5,351 bases of DNA from Algoriphagus sp. (GCA_023255285.1 JALRIY010000159.1:1-5351); one strand, 5' to 3'. Counted from the first letter of the stretch, positions 1-5,351 are shown. The notes: a model not told the origin generated them from the sequence alone. A program made the numbers and translations.

Positions 1-456
1 CTTTTGCGAGCGATAAAACAAGGCAGTCATCCCAAAAATCAGCACCGCTCCAAAGCCATCTGCCACCATCGGCAAGAGTTCAAGCAAAAGTTCTGGCTCC
101 CAATTCAGGTCACCCATGTAATGCCCAAACTCTTTAAATGCATCTCTGAGTAAGAGTAAGGATATAATCTCAAATTGCTTCCCTATGGAATCGGCCACCG
201 ATTTTGGAAATAAAAAAATTAATCCCAATATCTCAAAGATCAATAGAATGGTAAAGGCAATTTCTACAGCAAAGAAGGGAGATAAAGTAGGAAAAGGGAA
301 AGGGATCTCTAAGAAAATTAGTAGCGGTACTACCGAGCCTAGAATAAAAAATGCAACCACCAAGTTACTAATCCAGCGCGTACTTCTTGGGCTTTCCCAG
401 TGCTGGTCTAGCCAATCGAAGGCTCGAAGGTGGAAAGAAAGGAGTTGTCTTTTCAT
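1..456 (-). CDS. Uncharacterised multi-pass membrane protein, C-terminus cut by window edge
   Basis: I translated this directly: an ATG at 456-454 opens a frame that stays open for 152 codons to base 1, so the C-terminus lies outside the window. The N-terminus (MKRQLLSFHLRAFDWLDQHW) is basic and amphipathic. It is followed by hydrophobic segments at about residues 29-51, 60-83 and 134-148. Between the second and third lies a soluble stretch with the pattern SVADSIGKQFEIISLLLLRD (residues 86-105) and an acidic patch near GDLNWEPELLLELL. The protein is therefore almost certainly in the cytoplasmic membrane. I do not recognise the family. The spacing of helices vaguely recalls small channel or transporter proteins, but no pore or substrate motif is visible. 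The start is the first ATG after in-frame non-coding sequence, with no clear ribosome binding site, as is usual in Bacteroidota. The gene lies 174 bases downstream of the preceding membrane-protein gene on the same strand and could share its transcript. Confidence 0.75.
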   Translation of the reverse strand, partial: MKRQLLSFHLRAFDWLDQHWESPRSTRWISNLVVAFFILGSVVPLLIFLEIPFPFPTLSPFFAVEIAFTILLIFEILGLIFLFPKSVADSIGKQFEIISLLLLRDAFKEFGHYMGDLNWEPELLLELLPMVADGFGAVLIFGMTALFYRSQK

Positions 457-630
457 GTGATTGATAATGAGTGAAATACACTGTTAAGGATATATACTCT
501 AAGTTGAAACAATATGTTTTTATTTGGATGTCTACCTAATCAATGCGCTTCATTAATTTTTGCAATTCATCCCTAAAAAAAGTTATAACCCTTCTTTGAA
601 GATTAAGAAAATAGCTTGTTTTTTTCTCAC

Positions 631-1320
631 TCAAAACTCACAGCTATCCCATTGCCGATCAACTAGTAATAAACAGGAAGCCTTTGCATTGCCTTCACAG
701 ACATACCTGGCAGCACAAGCCTTGAACTGTTCTTCAGAAACCTTTAAGACCGAATCTCCCTCTAGTACTTGTTGACAAAAACAGGAAGATATTGATTGGG
801 AAAGCCTGGATTCTGATTCCCCAGGAACAGTAGTTCGAATTCGTGGTAAAAAAAAGACTAAAAAGATAAAAAAGATCCAAAGCCCCAGGACCCCTAAATT
901 AGCATAAAGGGATGCAAATCGCTTCCAAATACTATTTAATAGCTCTAAAAAGGATTGAAATACTGACTTATCTGTAATTGATTGTGCTGCAATTCGAGGA
1001 TACAAGTCCTCCAGCGCAGGAATGAAAATCGTACGAATAAAAGCCATGGCCTCGTCTTGCGCAAGGTTAGGTACCACTATTCGGGACCCCTTCCAGGATT
1101 TTACCCAAGGGGAACACGTGAGCTGCACCCCACCTGCTACGCGCAGCGCTTGCATCAAAAGCATGTTACTTTCCTTACCAGAATCCTCAAACTCCAATCC
1201 CACTTCAGCAAAGTTGTCTGTAGCATTGAATACCCGATGCCTCTTGGCCAAGGTTTGAGCGAGGCTGGTGATTTTCTGTACCACACCCACTACGGTATCG
1301 GGAAATTCTTGGACAACCAT
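631..1320 (-). CDS. Uncharacterised single-pass membrane protein with cysteine-rich tail
   Basis: Starting at the ATG at 1320-1318 gives about 229 residues. The frame also allows a TTG start at 1332 (233 residues), but ATG is the more usual choice and neither has a clear ribosome binding site. Numbered from the TTG, residues 1-140 look soluble and mixed alpha/beta (VVGVVQKITSLAQTLAKRHR, then VGLEFED, then an IRTIFIPALEDLYPRIAAQS helix). One strong membrane segment follows at about 145-163 (LGVLGLWIFFIFLVFFL). The roughly 65-residue tail has six cysteines (184, 186, 206, 212, 220, 231) and ends in DSCEF. An even number of cysteines beyond the membrane helix would fit a disulfide-bonded periplasmic domain, with the N-terminal part in the cytoplasm; this topology is inference. 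I do not recognise the family and give no function. It is separated from the secretion-related genes by a 400-base gap with a hairpin, so it probably belongs to a different transcription unit. Confidence 0.72.
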   Translation of the reverse strand: MVVQEFPDTVVGVVQKITSLAQTLAKRHRVFNATDNFAEVGLEFEDSGKESNMLLMQALRVAGGVQLTCSPWVKSWKGSRIVVPNLAQDEAMAFIRTIFIPALEDLYPRIAAQSITDKSVFQSFLELLNSIWKRFASLYANLGVLGLWIFFIFLVFFLPRIRTTVPGESESRLSQSISSCFCQQVLEGDSVLKVSEEQFKACAARYVCEGNAKASCLLLVDRQWDSCEF

Positions 1321-1332
1321 TCGGGAAAACAA

Positions 1333-1740
1333 CTTAAATAGGAATACGATTCAAACTACTATTTTTTAGAGCTTCAACCAAATTAATCTAAAAATCTAGA
1401 TTGAGCCTTAGCAGCTGATTTAAAATTACTGGAGATGAAGACACTTAAATCTGAGCCCCGTTTTTAAAACACTTAATCTAAGATCGAACTGTACTGAGAT
1501 CTACCAACAAAGGCAGATTAAAAAAATAACGAGCTAAAATCCTTTTCAGGATATCTTCACTCGTTTGCCTTTTAGCTAGACTTTTTGATATAGTTATCAA
1601 AAAGTCTAGCTAAAAATTTTTAGGAAAAGCACCCTTTAAAAGATATAGGTTAACTTTAGAGGACAAATACTATGAAATTGAAGAAGCAGTTCAAAGGTTT
1701 TGAGGAAAATAGTTTGGCTCCCGCAAATTCCAAAGAGTCC
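1333..1740. other. 408-base intergenic region without convincing gene
   Basis: Both strands are rich in stops and A/T. Apart from the 21-bp hairpin it contains two exact copies of TTAATCTAA (1383-1391 and 1473-1481), a 10-bp palindrome AATCTAGATT (1393-1402) and a near-direct repeat ACACTTAAATCT / ACACTTAATCTA (1441-1452 and 1469-1480). The promoter of the 1320-631 gene should lie in its left half, but I could not pick out a clear -33/-7 pair. A plus-strand small ORF begins at 1672. Confidence 0.6.
1570..1615. repeat. Perfect 21-bp inverted repeat with 4-base loop (strong hairpin)
   Basis: The arms at 1570-1590 and 1595-1615 are exact reverse complements, with the loop TAGT at 1591-1594. The stem has only five G/C pairs. 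The right arm overlaps a second, 14-bp perfect palindrome (CTAAAAATTTTTAG, 1610-1623). The hairpin sits 126 bases downstream of the stop codon of the 167-residue gene and about 240 bases upstream of the next gene on the same strand. It may end the secretion-module transcript. In the minus direction no T-run follows the stem, while in the plus direction ATTTTT does. A protein-binding or recombination site is an alternative. Confidence 0.85.
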
Positions 1741-1863
1741 CTAATTCATCCCTCTAGTTTTAATTTCGTTATAGGACACCTTTTCGCTGTTTATTTCAAC
1801 AAACAAATGAGTATAGGTATCAAAATGTCGATTAATCAACCATATTATTCTGGATACTTTTAG
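1672..1863 (+). other. Doubtful 63-codon small ORF, mostly antisense to the YbjN-like gene
   Basis: This frame has an ATG with a good AGAGGA sequence (1658-1663) eight bases upstream, which is stronger than any other ribosome binding site in the window. The first 23 codons (MKLKKQFKGFEENSLAPANS and so on) lie in intergenic DNA, and the other two thirds run antisense through the 3' end of the 167-residue gene. The N-terminus loosely resembles leaders of Bacteroidota small secreted peptide precursors, but no double-glycine cleavage site is present. It is listed because the start signal is real-looking; it may be a remnant or chance. Confidence 0.15.
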
Positions 1864-2244
1864 TTCCAAATCTTTATCCTTAGATCTGTCAATCGCAAGA
1901 TTGTATTTCAAATAAATTATGTCCTCGTCTAAGCTTAAAATAAATGCTCCTACAGCCAAAGTATAATTGATATCGGACATCAATTTCATCAAATCAACTC
2001 TAACTGCCTCTTTTTCATTAATTTTTAGATTGAGGGAAGCATAAAATTGGAGCAGACTAAGCCCATCGGTTGCCTCTTCAATTCCAGGAACAAAAATTAA
2101 TTCGAGTTTATTGGGAAGATTTTCTGGGTAATTTTCAATTATGAGTTCAATATCTATTTTGTCAACCGGTAGATTATCGCTTTTTGGATGAAAAACGAAA
2201 TTAACATCGTTGTTTTCTAAGATTTTTTTAATTTCTAACATCAT
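1741..2244 (-). CDS. Small acidic protein resembling YbjN / secretion-chaperone fold; putative effector partner
   Basis: A 167-residue protein with two consecutive ATG codons (2244 and 2241); either could be the start. It has no signal peptide or membrane helix, so it is probably cytoplasmic. The order of elements is an N-terminal helix (MLEIKKILENN), a beta-rich part (NKLELIFVPGI, residues 46-55), a helix-turn region (RVDLMKLMSDINYTLAVGAF, 82-101), two strands (FILSLDEDIIYLKYNLAID) and a C-terminal helix (LKVSRIIWLINRHFDTYTHL). The 'N-x-x-L-x-x-G-x-F-x-L-(D/E)-x-(D/E)-x-x-I-Y-L-K-Y' pattern resembles YbjN-domain proteins, which share the fold of type III secretion chaperones (CesT/Tir type). 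This is pattern recognition, not a search result. It begins 101 bases after the stop of the 713-residue effector gene on the same strand, with no obvious strong terminator between them. A role as chaperone, adaptor or immunity protein for that effector is therefore plausible. It is also plausible that it is an unrelated YbjN-like protein. Confidence 0.8.
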   Translation of the reverse strand: MMLEIKKILENNDVNFVFHPKSDNLPVDKIDIELIIENYPENLPNKLELIFVPGIEEATDGLSLLQFYASLNLKINEKEAVRVDLMKLMSDINYTLAVGAFILSLDEDIIYLKYNLAIDRSKDKDLELKVSRIIWLINRHFDTYTHLFVEINSEKVSYNEIKTRGMN

Positions 2245-2345
2245 TGATTTCTTGTTTACTGAATTTTATTCTAAAAAAATGTTCTGGAAAAAATGATTAA
2301 TTAATAAGGAAGAATCTCTTCTTTAGTTTTAACACCTGCTGGTTT

Positions 2346-4487
2346 TTACTTCTTTTTCTTTCCAAAACCAAACAATCCTTTGATTCGATCAATTTGATCA
2401 CCTGCTTTAGATTCTAATGTATAGGGTTCTGCTACTTCATTACCTAAATCAGCAGTCCAATCTTTACCTAATTTTATACCCTGTGCAGACAAATCCCAAG
2501 CCTTGTCGCCTGCATAAGAAGCGCCATCCTTTAAGTATTTGCCCCAAGTTCTAGTATCTTTCTCTTTAGGGCCCACTTTTGTTGAATCGACTGGTGCAGC
2601 CTGATTGGGTCTATCTTCAGGACTAAAGTTTTGTTGCAGAATGTTTGCACCCTGTCCTGCAACAATTCCAGCTAAAGAGTTCCCTGCTTTTGCAGAATAT
2701 AATTCAGCGGCGTTATTAATACCGCTAAGCCCTGGCGTAATAAGTCCACTTGTAACAGAGGATACTGTACCTGTTAGTGCGGCGATATCAGCACTTGTAT
2801 TTGATTCTCCCCAATATCTGGCATTAGCATGGTTTGCAGCATACCCTCCTGCTATACCACCAACAGGTCCCGCCAATGCGGTTCCAGCCGTAGCAGCTGC
2901 CATTGAAACAGCACCACCTATAACCTTTTTTGTCAAATTGGAATTCGCACCCTTTCTGGCACCATAAGCCATGCCTTCTTTTCCTGACTGCCACATTTGT
3001 TCAAGAACACCTTTTCTTTTTACATTATCATTTGTTTCCCCTGCTTTCCCTGTGAACTTCCTATCACCGTGGCCGAACGCTCCTTTAACTCCACCATAAA
3101 TTCCTCCTCCTATTGCCCCAACAACTCCTCCTGCTGCTCCCAAAGCAGCCCTACCTGAATTTATTGCTAATTCAGGTACTTCATCTACTAACCCAAAGGT
3201 TCCATCTACGGTGCCTTTTCCAACTTTGAATCCACCTTTAGCACCAAATTTAGCATCTTCAGCTACCGTATCTGAAAAGTTACCATTACCAGTAAATTTG
3301 TTGTATATGCCATGACCAATCCCCGCAAGGCCACCTAAGGCTCCCCCTACTGCCCCTGTGGCCAGTCCAGTTACACCACCAGCAATCGCCTTTCCACCAT
3401 CCACAATCCCGCTACCAGCTACTCTGCCCATATCTCTTCCGGCTGTACCACCCTCAAAAGCGCTAGACCTAATTTGCTCAAAAAATCCTTTCTTTCTGGA
3501 ATTGCCATTTTTATCCTTTACTTCATCAGCCATTCCAAACATACTTTTTCCTGCACCCCATAATCCACCAAGGGTTCCACCCAATATACCTCCAACAGTA
3601 CCCAAGGCTCCTCCAACTGCACCTTTTAAGAAGCCACCTTCATGCTTCTTATCTATAATTTCGCCTCCCTGTTTTGTATACCCCTTTTCCTCATCATAAT
3701 ATTTTTTAGCTTTATCCTTTGCTCCCCCAAACAAAGAGGACATGCTCCACAATTGAGCAGTGGGTCGCTGAATAGAGATATTATTAGGTGTTTTTCTGGA
3801 ATTTTGGGTATTCAAATTCAAGGCCTTTTGTCCCATAGTAGTTGCTTCCTCTTCCAAAGATGGACTATCATTAACGGGCACATCCCCATTTACCCTTACA
3901 GTGGGCTTTACACGTCCCTGCTTTTGCTGTACCACATGCCAAGCTTCATGAGGCAGATGTTGGTCCTGGCCCGGTCCAAGATGAATGTCCGTTCCTTGGG
4001 CATAGGCATGAGCTTGAAGTTGAGCTGGTTTGTCGGAATTCCGATAAACTTTTACATCGTTAAGCGAAACTCCTGAAAGGGACTCTACCCCAAACTTTAA
4101 GGCATCTGGCAAGCCTGTTGTATTCTCTTCTTTAGGAGGAGATATAAATTTACCCTGGACTAACTCCTCTTCTTCGACTTTTTGAACCGTTTGAAATTTA
4201 CCCTGAAGTAGCTCCTCATCTTCTAAACCAGACTTTTGAACCGTTTGGAATTTGCCTTGAATAGGCATACTAGTCTTTACATTTGAATCAGCCAAGCTTT
4301 GCAATGAGCTTAGCTTGGAGGAACGAAAACTCCTGTCTGCCAATTGTTGCATTTTTTTTGGAATCTCAGCCTCGGGACGCAAGTCTAAAAAATCATTGGC
4401 TTCACTTCCTTCATTCTTTAATTGCGCAATCTCTTTTGATTGAGACTGGCTTTTTTCTTCCTGTTTTTTTTGAGCGTGAATTCCCAT
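2346..4487 (-). CDS. eCIS_core (DUF4157) domain protein with glycine-zipper C-terminal half; putative injection-system effector
   Basis: This 713-residue protein starts at the ATG at 4487, preceded by an A-rich stretch. Residues 1-70 are polar and lysine/glutamine-rich, with no signal peptide. Residues 77-119 carry three QGKF repeats joined by acidic linkers. Residues about 126-200 are an eCIS_core/DUF4157 domain: GLPDALKFGVESLSGVSLND, VKVYRNS, AQLQAHAYAQGTDIHLGPGQ, then LPHEAWHVVQQKQGRVKPT. HEAWH (180-184) keeps the HExxH zinc-binding pattern usual in this family (often HELTHVVQQ). Residues 285-515 form a long glycine/alanine-rich region with about three units of about 80 residues. A further hydrophobic glycine-rich stretch lies at about 523-555. 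The protein ends in a possibly amphipathic region and a GFGKKKK tail. DUF4157 proteins are known as frequent cargo of extracellular contractile injection systems. Membrane insertion or pore formation by the glycine-zipper part is my inference. No catalytic toxin domain was recognised. It precedes the 167-residue YbjN-like gene and follows a DUF4280 gene. Confidence 0.92.
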   Translation of the reverse strand: MGIHAQKKQEEKSQSQSKEIAQLKNEGSEANDFLDLRPEAEIPKKMQQLADRSFRSSKLSSLQSLADSNVKTSMPIQGKFQTVQKSGLEDEELLQGKFQTVQKVEEEELVQGKFISPPKEENTTGLPDALKFGVESLSGVSLNDVKVYRNSDKPAQLQAHAYAQGTDIHLGPGQDQHLPHEAWHVVQQKQGRVKPTVRVNGDVPVNDSPSLEEEATTMGQKALNLNTQNSRKTPNNISIQRPTAQLWSMSSLFGGAKDKAKKYYDEEKGYTKQGGEIIDKKHEGGFLKGAVGGALGTVGGILGGTLGGLWGAGKSMFGMADEVKDKNGNSRKKGFFEQIRSSAFEGGTAGRDMGRVAGSGIVDGGKAIAGGVTGLATGAVGGALGGLAGIGHGIYNKFTGNGNFSDTVAEDAKFGAKGGFKVGKGTVDGTFGLVDEVPELAINSGRAALGAAGGVVGAIGGGIYGGVKGAFGHGDRKFTGKAGETNDNVKRKGVLEQMWQSGKEGMAYGARKGANSNLTKKVIGGAVSMAAATAGTALAGPVGGIAGGYAANHANARYWGESNTSADIAALTGTVSSVTSGLITPGLSGINNAAELYSAKAGNSLAGIVAGQGANILQQNFSPEDRPNQAAPVDSTKVGPKEKDTRTWGKYLKDGASYAGDKAWDLSAQGIKLGKDWTADLGNEVAEPYTLESKAGDQIDRIKGLFGFGKKKK
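2943..3635 (-). repeat. About three approximately 80-residue glycine-zipper repeats inside the DUF4157 protein
   Basis: Residues about 285-515 contain three similar units. Each begins with a G/A-rich hydrophobic run: GGALGTVGGILGGTLGGLWG; ATGAVGGALGGLAGIGHG; GAAGGVVGAIGGGIYGGVKG. Each then has a charged linker; units 2 and 3 share KFTG at 397-400 and 477-480, exactly 80 residues apart. Units 1 and 3 share a KKGFFEQI / RKGVLEQM motif (332-339 and 491-498), followed by EGG/KEG and glycine-spaced small residues. GxxxG-type spacing favours close helix packing or membrane insertion. The units are degenerate at the protein level, suggesting old internal duplication. Confidence 0.7.
4131..4259 (-). 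repeat. Tandem QGKF repeats in the N-terminal part of the DUF4157 protein
   Basis: Residues 77-85 and 95-103 are identical (QGKFQTVQK), and a third copy begins QGKF at 111 but diverges into ISPPK. The spacings are 18 and 16 residues, and the linkers are acidic (SGLEDEELL, VEEEELV). The DNA repeats too: GAACCGTTTG occurs at 4184-4193 and 4238-4247 on the plus strand, 54 bases apart. Repeats of this QGKF/VQ type just before an eCIS_core domain are, as I recall, common in Bacteroidota DUF4157 proteins. Their function is not known to me; a docking or loading signal is a guess. Confidence 0.85.
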
Positions 4488-4683
4488 TATTTTGATTTTT
4501 TGGCGTGAAAGAACTCAAAGAATTCCGTATGCAAAACTGATAGTTTTATTCTTGTAAAGAAGGAAGAAATATACACCTTTTTGTTAATTTTCAGTTATTT
4601 AAGTCTGAATTAATTTTCTTGCTTGACTATCCCTCATCTTACCAGTACTAAAAAAATTGTTTGAATTACCGCTAATAAAGGTC

Positions 4684-4708
4684 GACAGACTGCATTCTGC
4701 AGGTTGTC
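4684..4708. repeat. Imperfect 11-bp inverted repeat, flanked by 10-base direct repeats
   Basis: The arms GACAGACTGCA (4684-4694) and TGCAGGTTGTC (4698-4708) pair except for one mismatch and one G-T wobble in the plus-strand RNA, around a TTC loop. Overlapping it are direct repeats GTCGACAGAC (4681-4690) and GTCCACAGAC (4706-4715), identical at nine of ten positions. This island is more G/C-rich than its surroundings. No T-run follows on either side, so it does not look like an ordinary terminator. Confidence 0.5.
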
Positions 4709-4789
4709 CACAGACCCACGCTCATAAAAAATTTCAAACCTTATTTTTCTTTGGTTACTAGTGACAAAGCAGATAAATCAATAGTAAGA

Positions 4790-4807
4790 AAAGGACCATT
4801 TTCCTTT
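4790..4807 (-). terminator. Possible weak terminator after the DUF4280 gene
   Basis: On the minus strand, AAAGGA (4807-4802) and TCCTTT (4795-4790) form a 6-bp stem around a 6-base loop, followed by TTCTT. It begins about 29 bases past the stop codon at 4836. The stem is short, so termination may be only partial. Confidence 0.3.
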
Positions 4808-4835
4808 AAAAAAACCAACTCCTCAATAGTTTAAA

Positions 4836-5225
4836 TTACTTCGCTTCCACATTGGTCAATCCTGGATTATCTACCGTAATCTGCCCAGCCCAAACACAGG
4901 TAGTTTTACTGGATTCCAACATGGCTGGCATCCCCCCAATCTTTAGCTTTTTGGCTACCGGTGCCCAAGGAGCTACAGGAATGGGAATACAGGAAGAAGG
5001 AACAAAAACAGGAACGGGACCCGCCATTTTCCAATTCATCGGATTGGCAGGGGACTTGCATTGCCCAAAAGCAGGGACATTCAACATAGGAACAAAATCC
5101 ATTTGAGCTGCCATCGCCTTTGACTTGGCGTTCATGACCCGCGCAATTGGAAGTACTACCATGTCCTTGGGACCTGCTCCAAAGGAGCATTTCAATTTCG
5201 CCCCCATACAAACACACTTAGGCAT
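4836..5225 (-). CDS. DUF4280 family PAAR-like protein
   Basis: The 129 residues match the DUF4280 pattern along their whole length. An N-terminal CxCxGAxLKCSFG (residues 4-16) is followed by a VLP segment (24-26). Then comes DFVPMLNVPAFGQCKSPANP (43-62), a proline-rich SSCIPIPVAPWAP (77-89), IGGMPAMLESSKTTC (96-110) and a final AGQITVDNPG (113-122). Six cysteines (4, 6, 13, 56, 79, 110) sit at characteristic positions. The family is regarded as PAAR-like: small beta-rich proteins expected to cap the spike of contractile injection machines such as T6SS or eCIS. Several members of such loci lie next to cargo genes. That role here is from family knowledge and from the DUF4157 gene downstream on the same strand; nothing in the window proves assembly. 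The start is the ATG at 5225, with a weak AAGG four to five bases upstream in the minus-strand reading. The length is normal and the gene looks intact. Confidence 0.9.
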   Translation of the reverse strand: MPKCVCMGAKLKCSFGAGPKDMVVLPIARVMNAKSKAMAAQMDFVPMLNVPAFGQCKSPANPMNWKMAGPVPVFVPSSCIPIPVAPWAPVAKKLKIGGMPAMLESSKTTCVWAGQITVDNPGLTNVEAK

Positions 5226-5243
5226 GCCTTACTAAAGTTTAAA

Positions 5244-5256
5244 TTTTACGGTAAAA
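5244..5256. repeat. 13-bp perfect palindrome before the DUF4280 start codon
   Basis: TTTTAC and GTAAAA flank one central base. It lies 18 bases upstream of the ATG at 5225, where a bound protein or a small RNA stem could affect expression. The size is small enough to be chance in A/T-rich DNA. Confidence 0.4.
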
Positions 5257-5264
5257 GTGATTGA

Positions 5265-5295
5265 GGATTACCGATCGATCCCGATTAGGCAATCC
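5265..5295. repeat. Imperfect inverted repeat near the start of the DUF4280 leader
   Basis: GGATTACCGATCG (5265-5277) pairs with CGATTAGGCAATCC (5282-5295), with one mismatch and one bulge and a 4-base loop. It falls just downstream of the candidate promoter in the minus-strand reading, so it could be an operator, a structured 5' leader or the end of an upstream gene's terminator. Confidence 0.45.
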
Positions 5296-5297
5296 AC

Positions 5298-5328
5298 TAA
5301 ATATAAGGGCTGGATTTATGAATTACAA
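5298..5328 (-). promoter_or_regulatory. Candidate Bacteroidota-type promoter for the DUF4280 gene
   Basis: On the minus strand, TTG (5328-5326) is followed after 20 bases by TATATTTA (5305-5298). This matches the Bacteroidota -33 TTG / -7 TAnnTTTG layout except for the last base. The -7 box is about 72 bases before the ATG at 5225. Read-through from an unseen upstream gene is equally possible. Confidence 0.35.
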
Positions 5329-5351
5329 GTAGGCAATTTCCTATAACCCCC

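Larger units (their letters stand above)
4488..4835. other. 348-base intergenic region between the DUF4280 and DUF4157 genes
   Basis: No gene is supported here on either strand. It holds a weak terminator-like hairpin just after the DUF4280 stop (4790-4807), a second imperfect hairpin (4684-4708) and an A/T-rich stretch before the DUF4157 start. A minus-strand TATATTTC (complement of about 4569-4576) resembles the Bacteroidota -7 element TAnnTTTG but lacks a good -33 TTG. The length of the gap suggests that the DUF4157 gene may have its own promoter. Confidence 0.55.

Noticed and set aside
185..460. Plus-strand 91-codon ORF
   Set aside because: It is antisense to the membrane protein frame that is open from 456 to 1. 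The minus frame gives coherent hydrophobic segments, while this one is a lysine/serine-rich low-information translation.
560..775. Plus-strand 71-codon ORF
   Set aside because: Its second half is antisense to the cysteine-rich tail of the 1320-631 gene, it has no ribosome binding site, and nothing in it is recognisable.
982..1341. Plus-strand ORFs of 119 and 78 codons
   Set aside because: Both lie antisense within the 1320-631 gene, have no recognisable domain and read as shadow translations.
1381..1620. CRISPR array or tRNA in the repeat-containing gap
   Set aside because: The repeats are only 9-12 bases, are not evenly spaced, and no cloverleaf or spacer pattern can be drawn.
3936..3950. 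HEAWH as proof of an active zinc protease
   Set aside because: The HExxH pattern is standard in the eCIS_core/DUF4157 family, where proteolytic activity is not generally established. I saw no clear third zinc ligand, so catalysis is not claimed.
2605..4076. Plus-strand ORFs of 113-144 codons inside the effector gene
   Set aside because: Their proline/alanine-rich translations are the complement of the glycine-rich repeats of the minus-strand gene, where stops are rare.
4852..5217. Plus-strand ORF and second minus-strand frame over the DUF4280 gene
   Set aside because: The 129-residue minus frame matches DUF4280 from end to end, so the overlapping frames are shadows.

Overview
The window looks like chromosomal DNA from a Bacteroidota bacterium (Cytophagia/Saprospiria/Flavobacteriia-like). 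This is inferred from the A/T-rich gaps, start codons preceded by A-rich stretches rather than strong Shine-Dalgarno sequences, and the gene families present. All five supported genes lie on the minus strand, so the biological reading order runs from right to left.

Right part (5351 to about 1741): a secretion-cargo module. First comes a 129-residue DUF4280 (PAAR-like) protein (5225-4836) behind a candidate Bacteroidota-type promoter. After a 348-base gap follows a 713-residue protein (4487-2346). It has short QGKF repeats, an eCIS_core/DUF4157 domain with an HEAWH motif, and a very long glycine-zipper-like C-terminal half with an approximately 80-residue internal period. One hundred bases downstream is a 167-residue acidic protein (2244-1741) that resembles the YbjN/secretion-chaperone fold. 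The simplest reading is a spike-tip protein, an effector loaded on or secreted by a contractile injection apparatus (eCIS or T6SS-like), and a chaperone or immunity partner. No sheath, tube, baseplate or ATPase gene is inside the window, so the apparatus itself must be elsewhere.

Middle (1740-1333): no convincing gene. It holds a striking perfect 21-bp inverted repeat with a 4-base loop, an overlapping 14-bp palindrome, several short AATCTA-type repeats, and the start of a doubtful plus-strand small ORF.

Left part (1332-1): two uncharacterised membrane proteins. One has a single membrane segment and a cysteine-rich tail (1320-631). The other is a multi-pass protein whose C-terminus runs off the left edge (456-1). 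I could not tie either of them to the secretion module.
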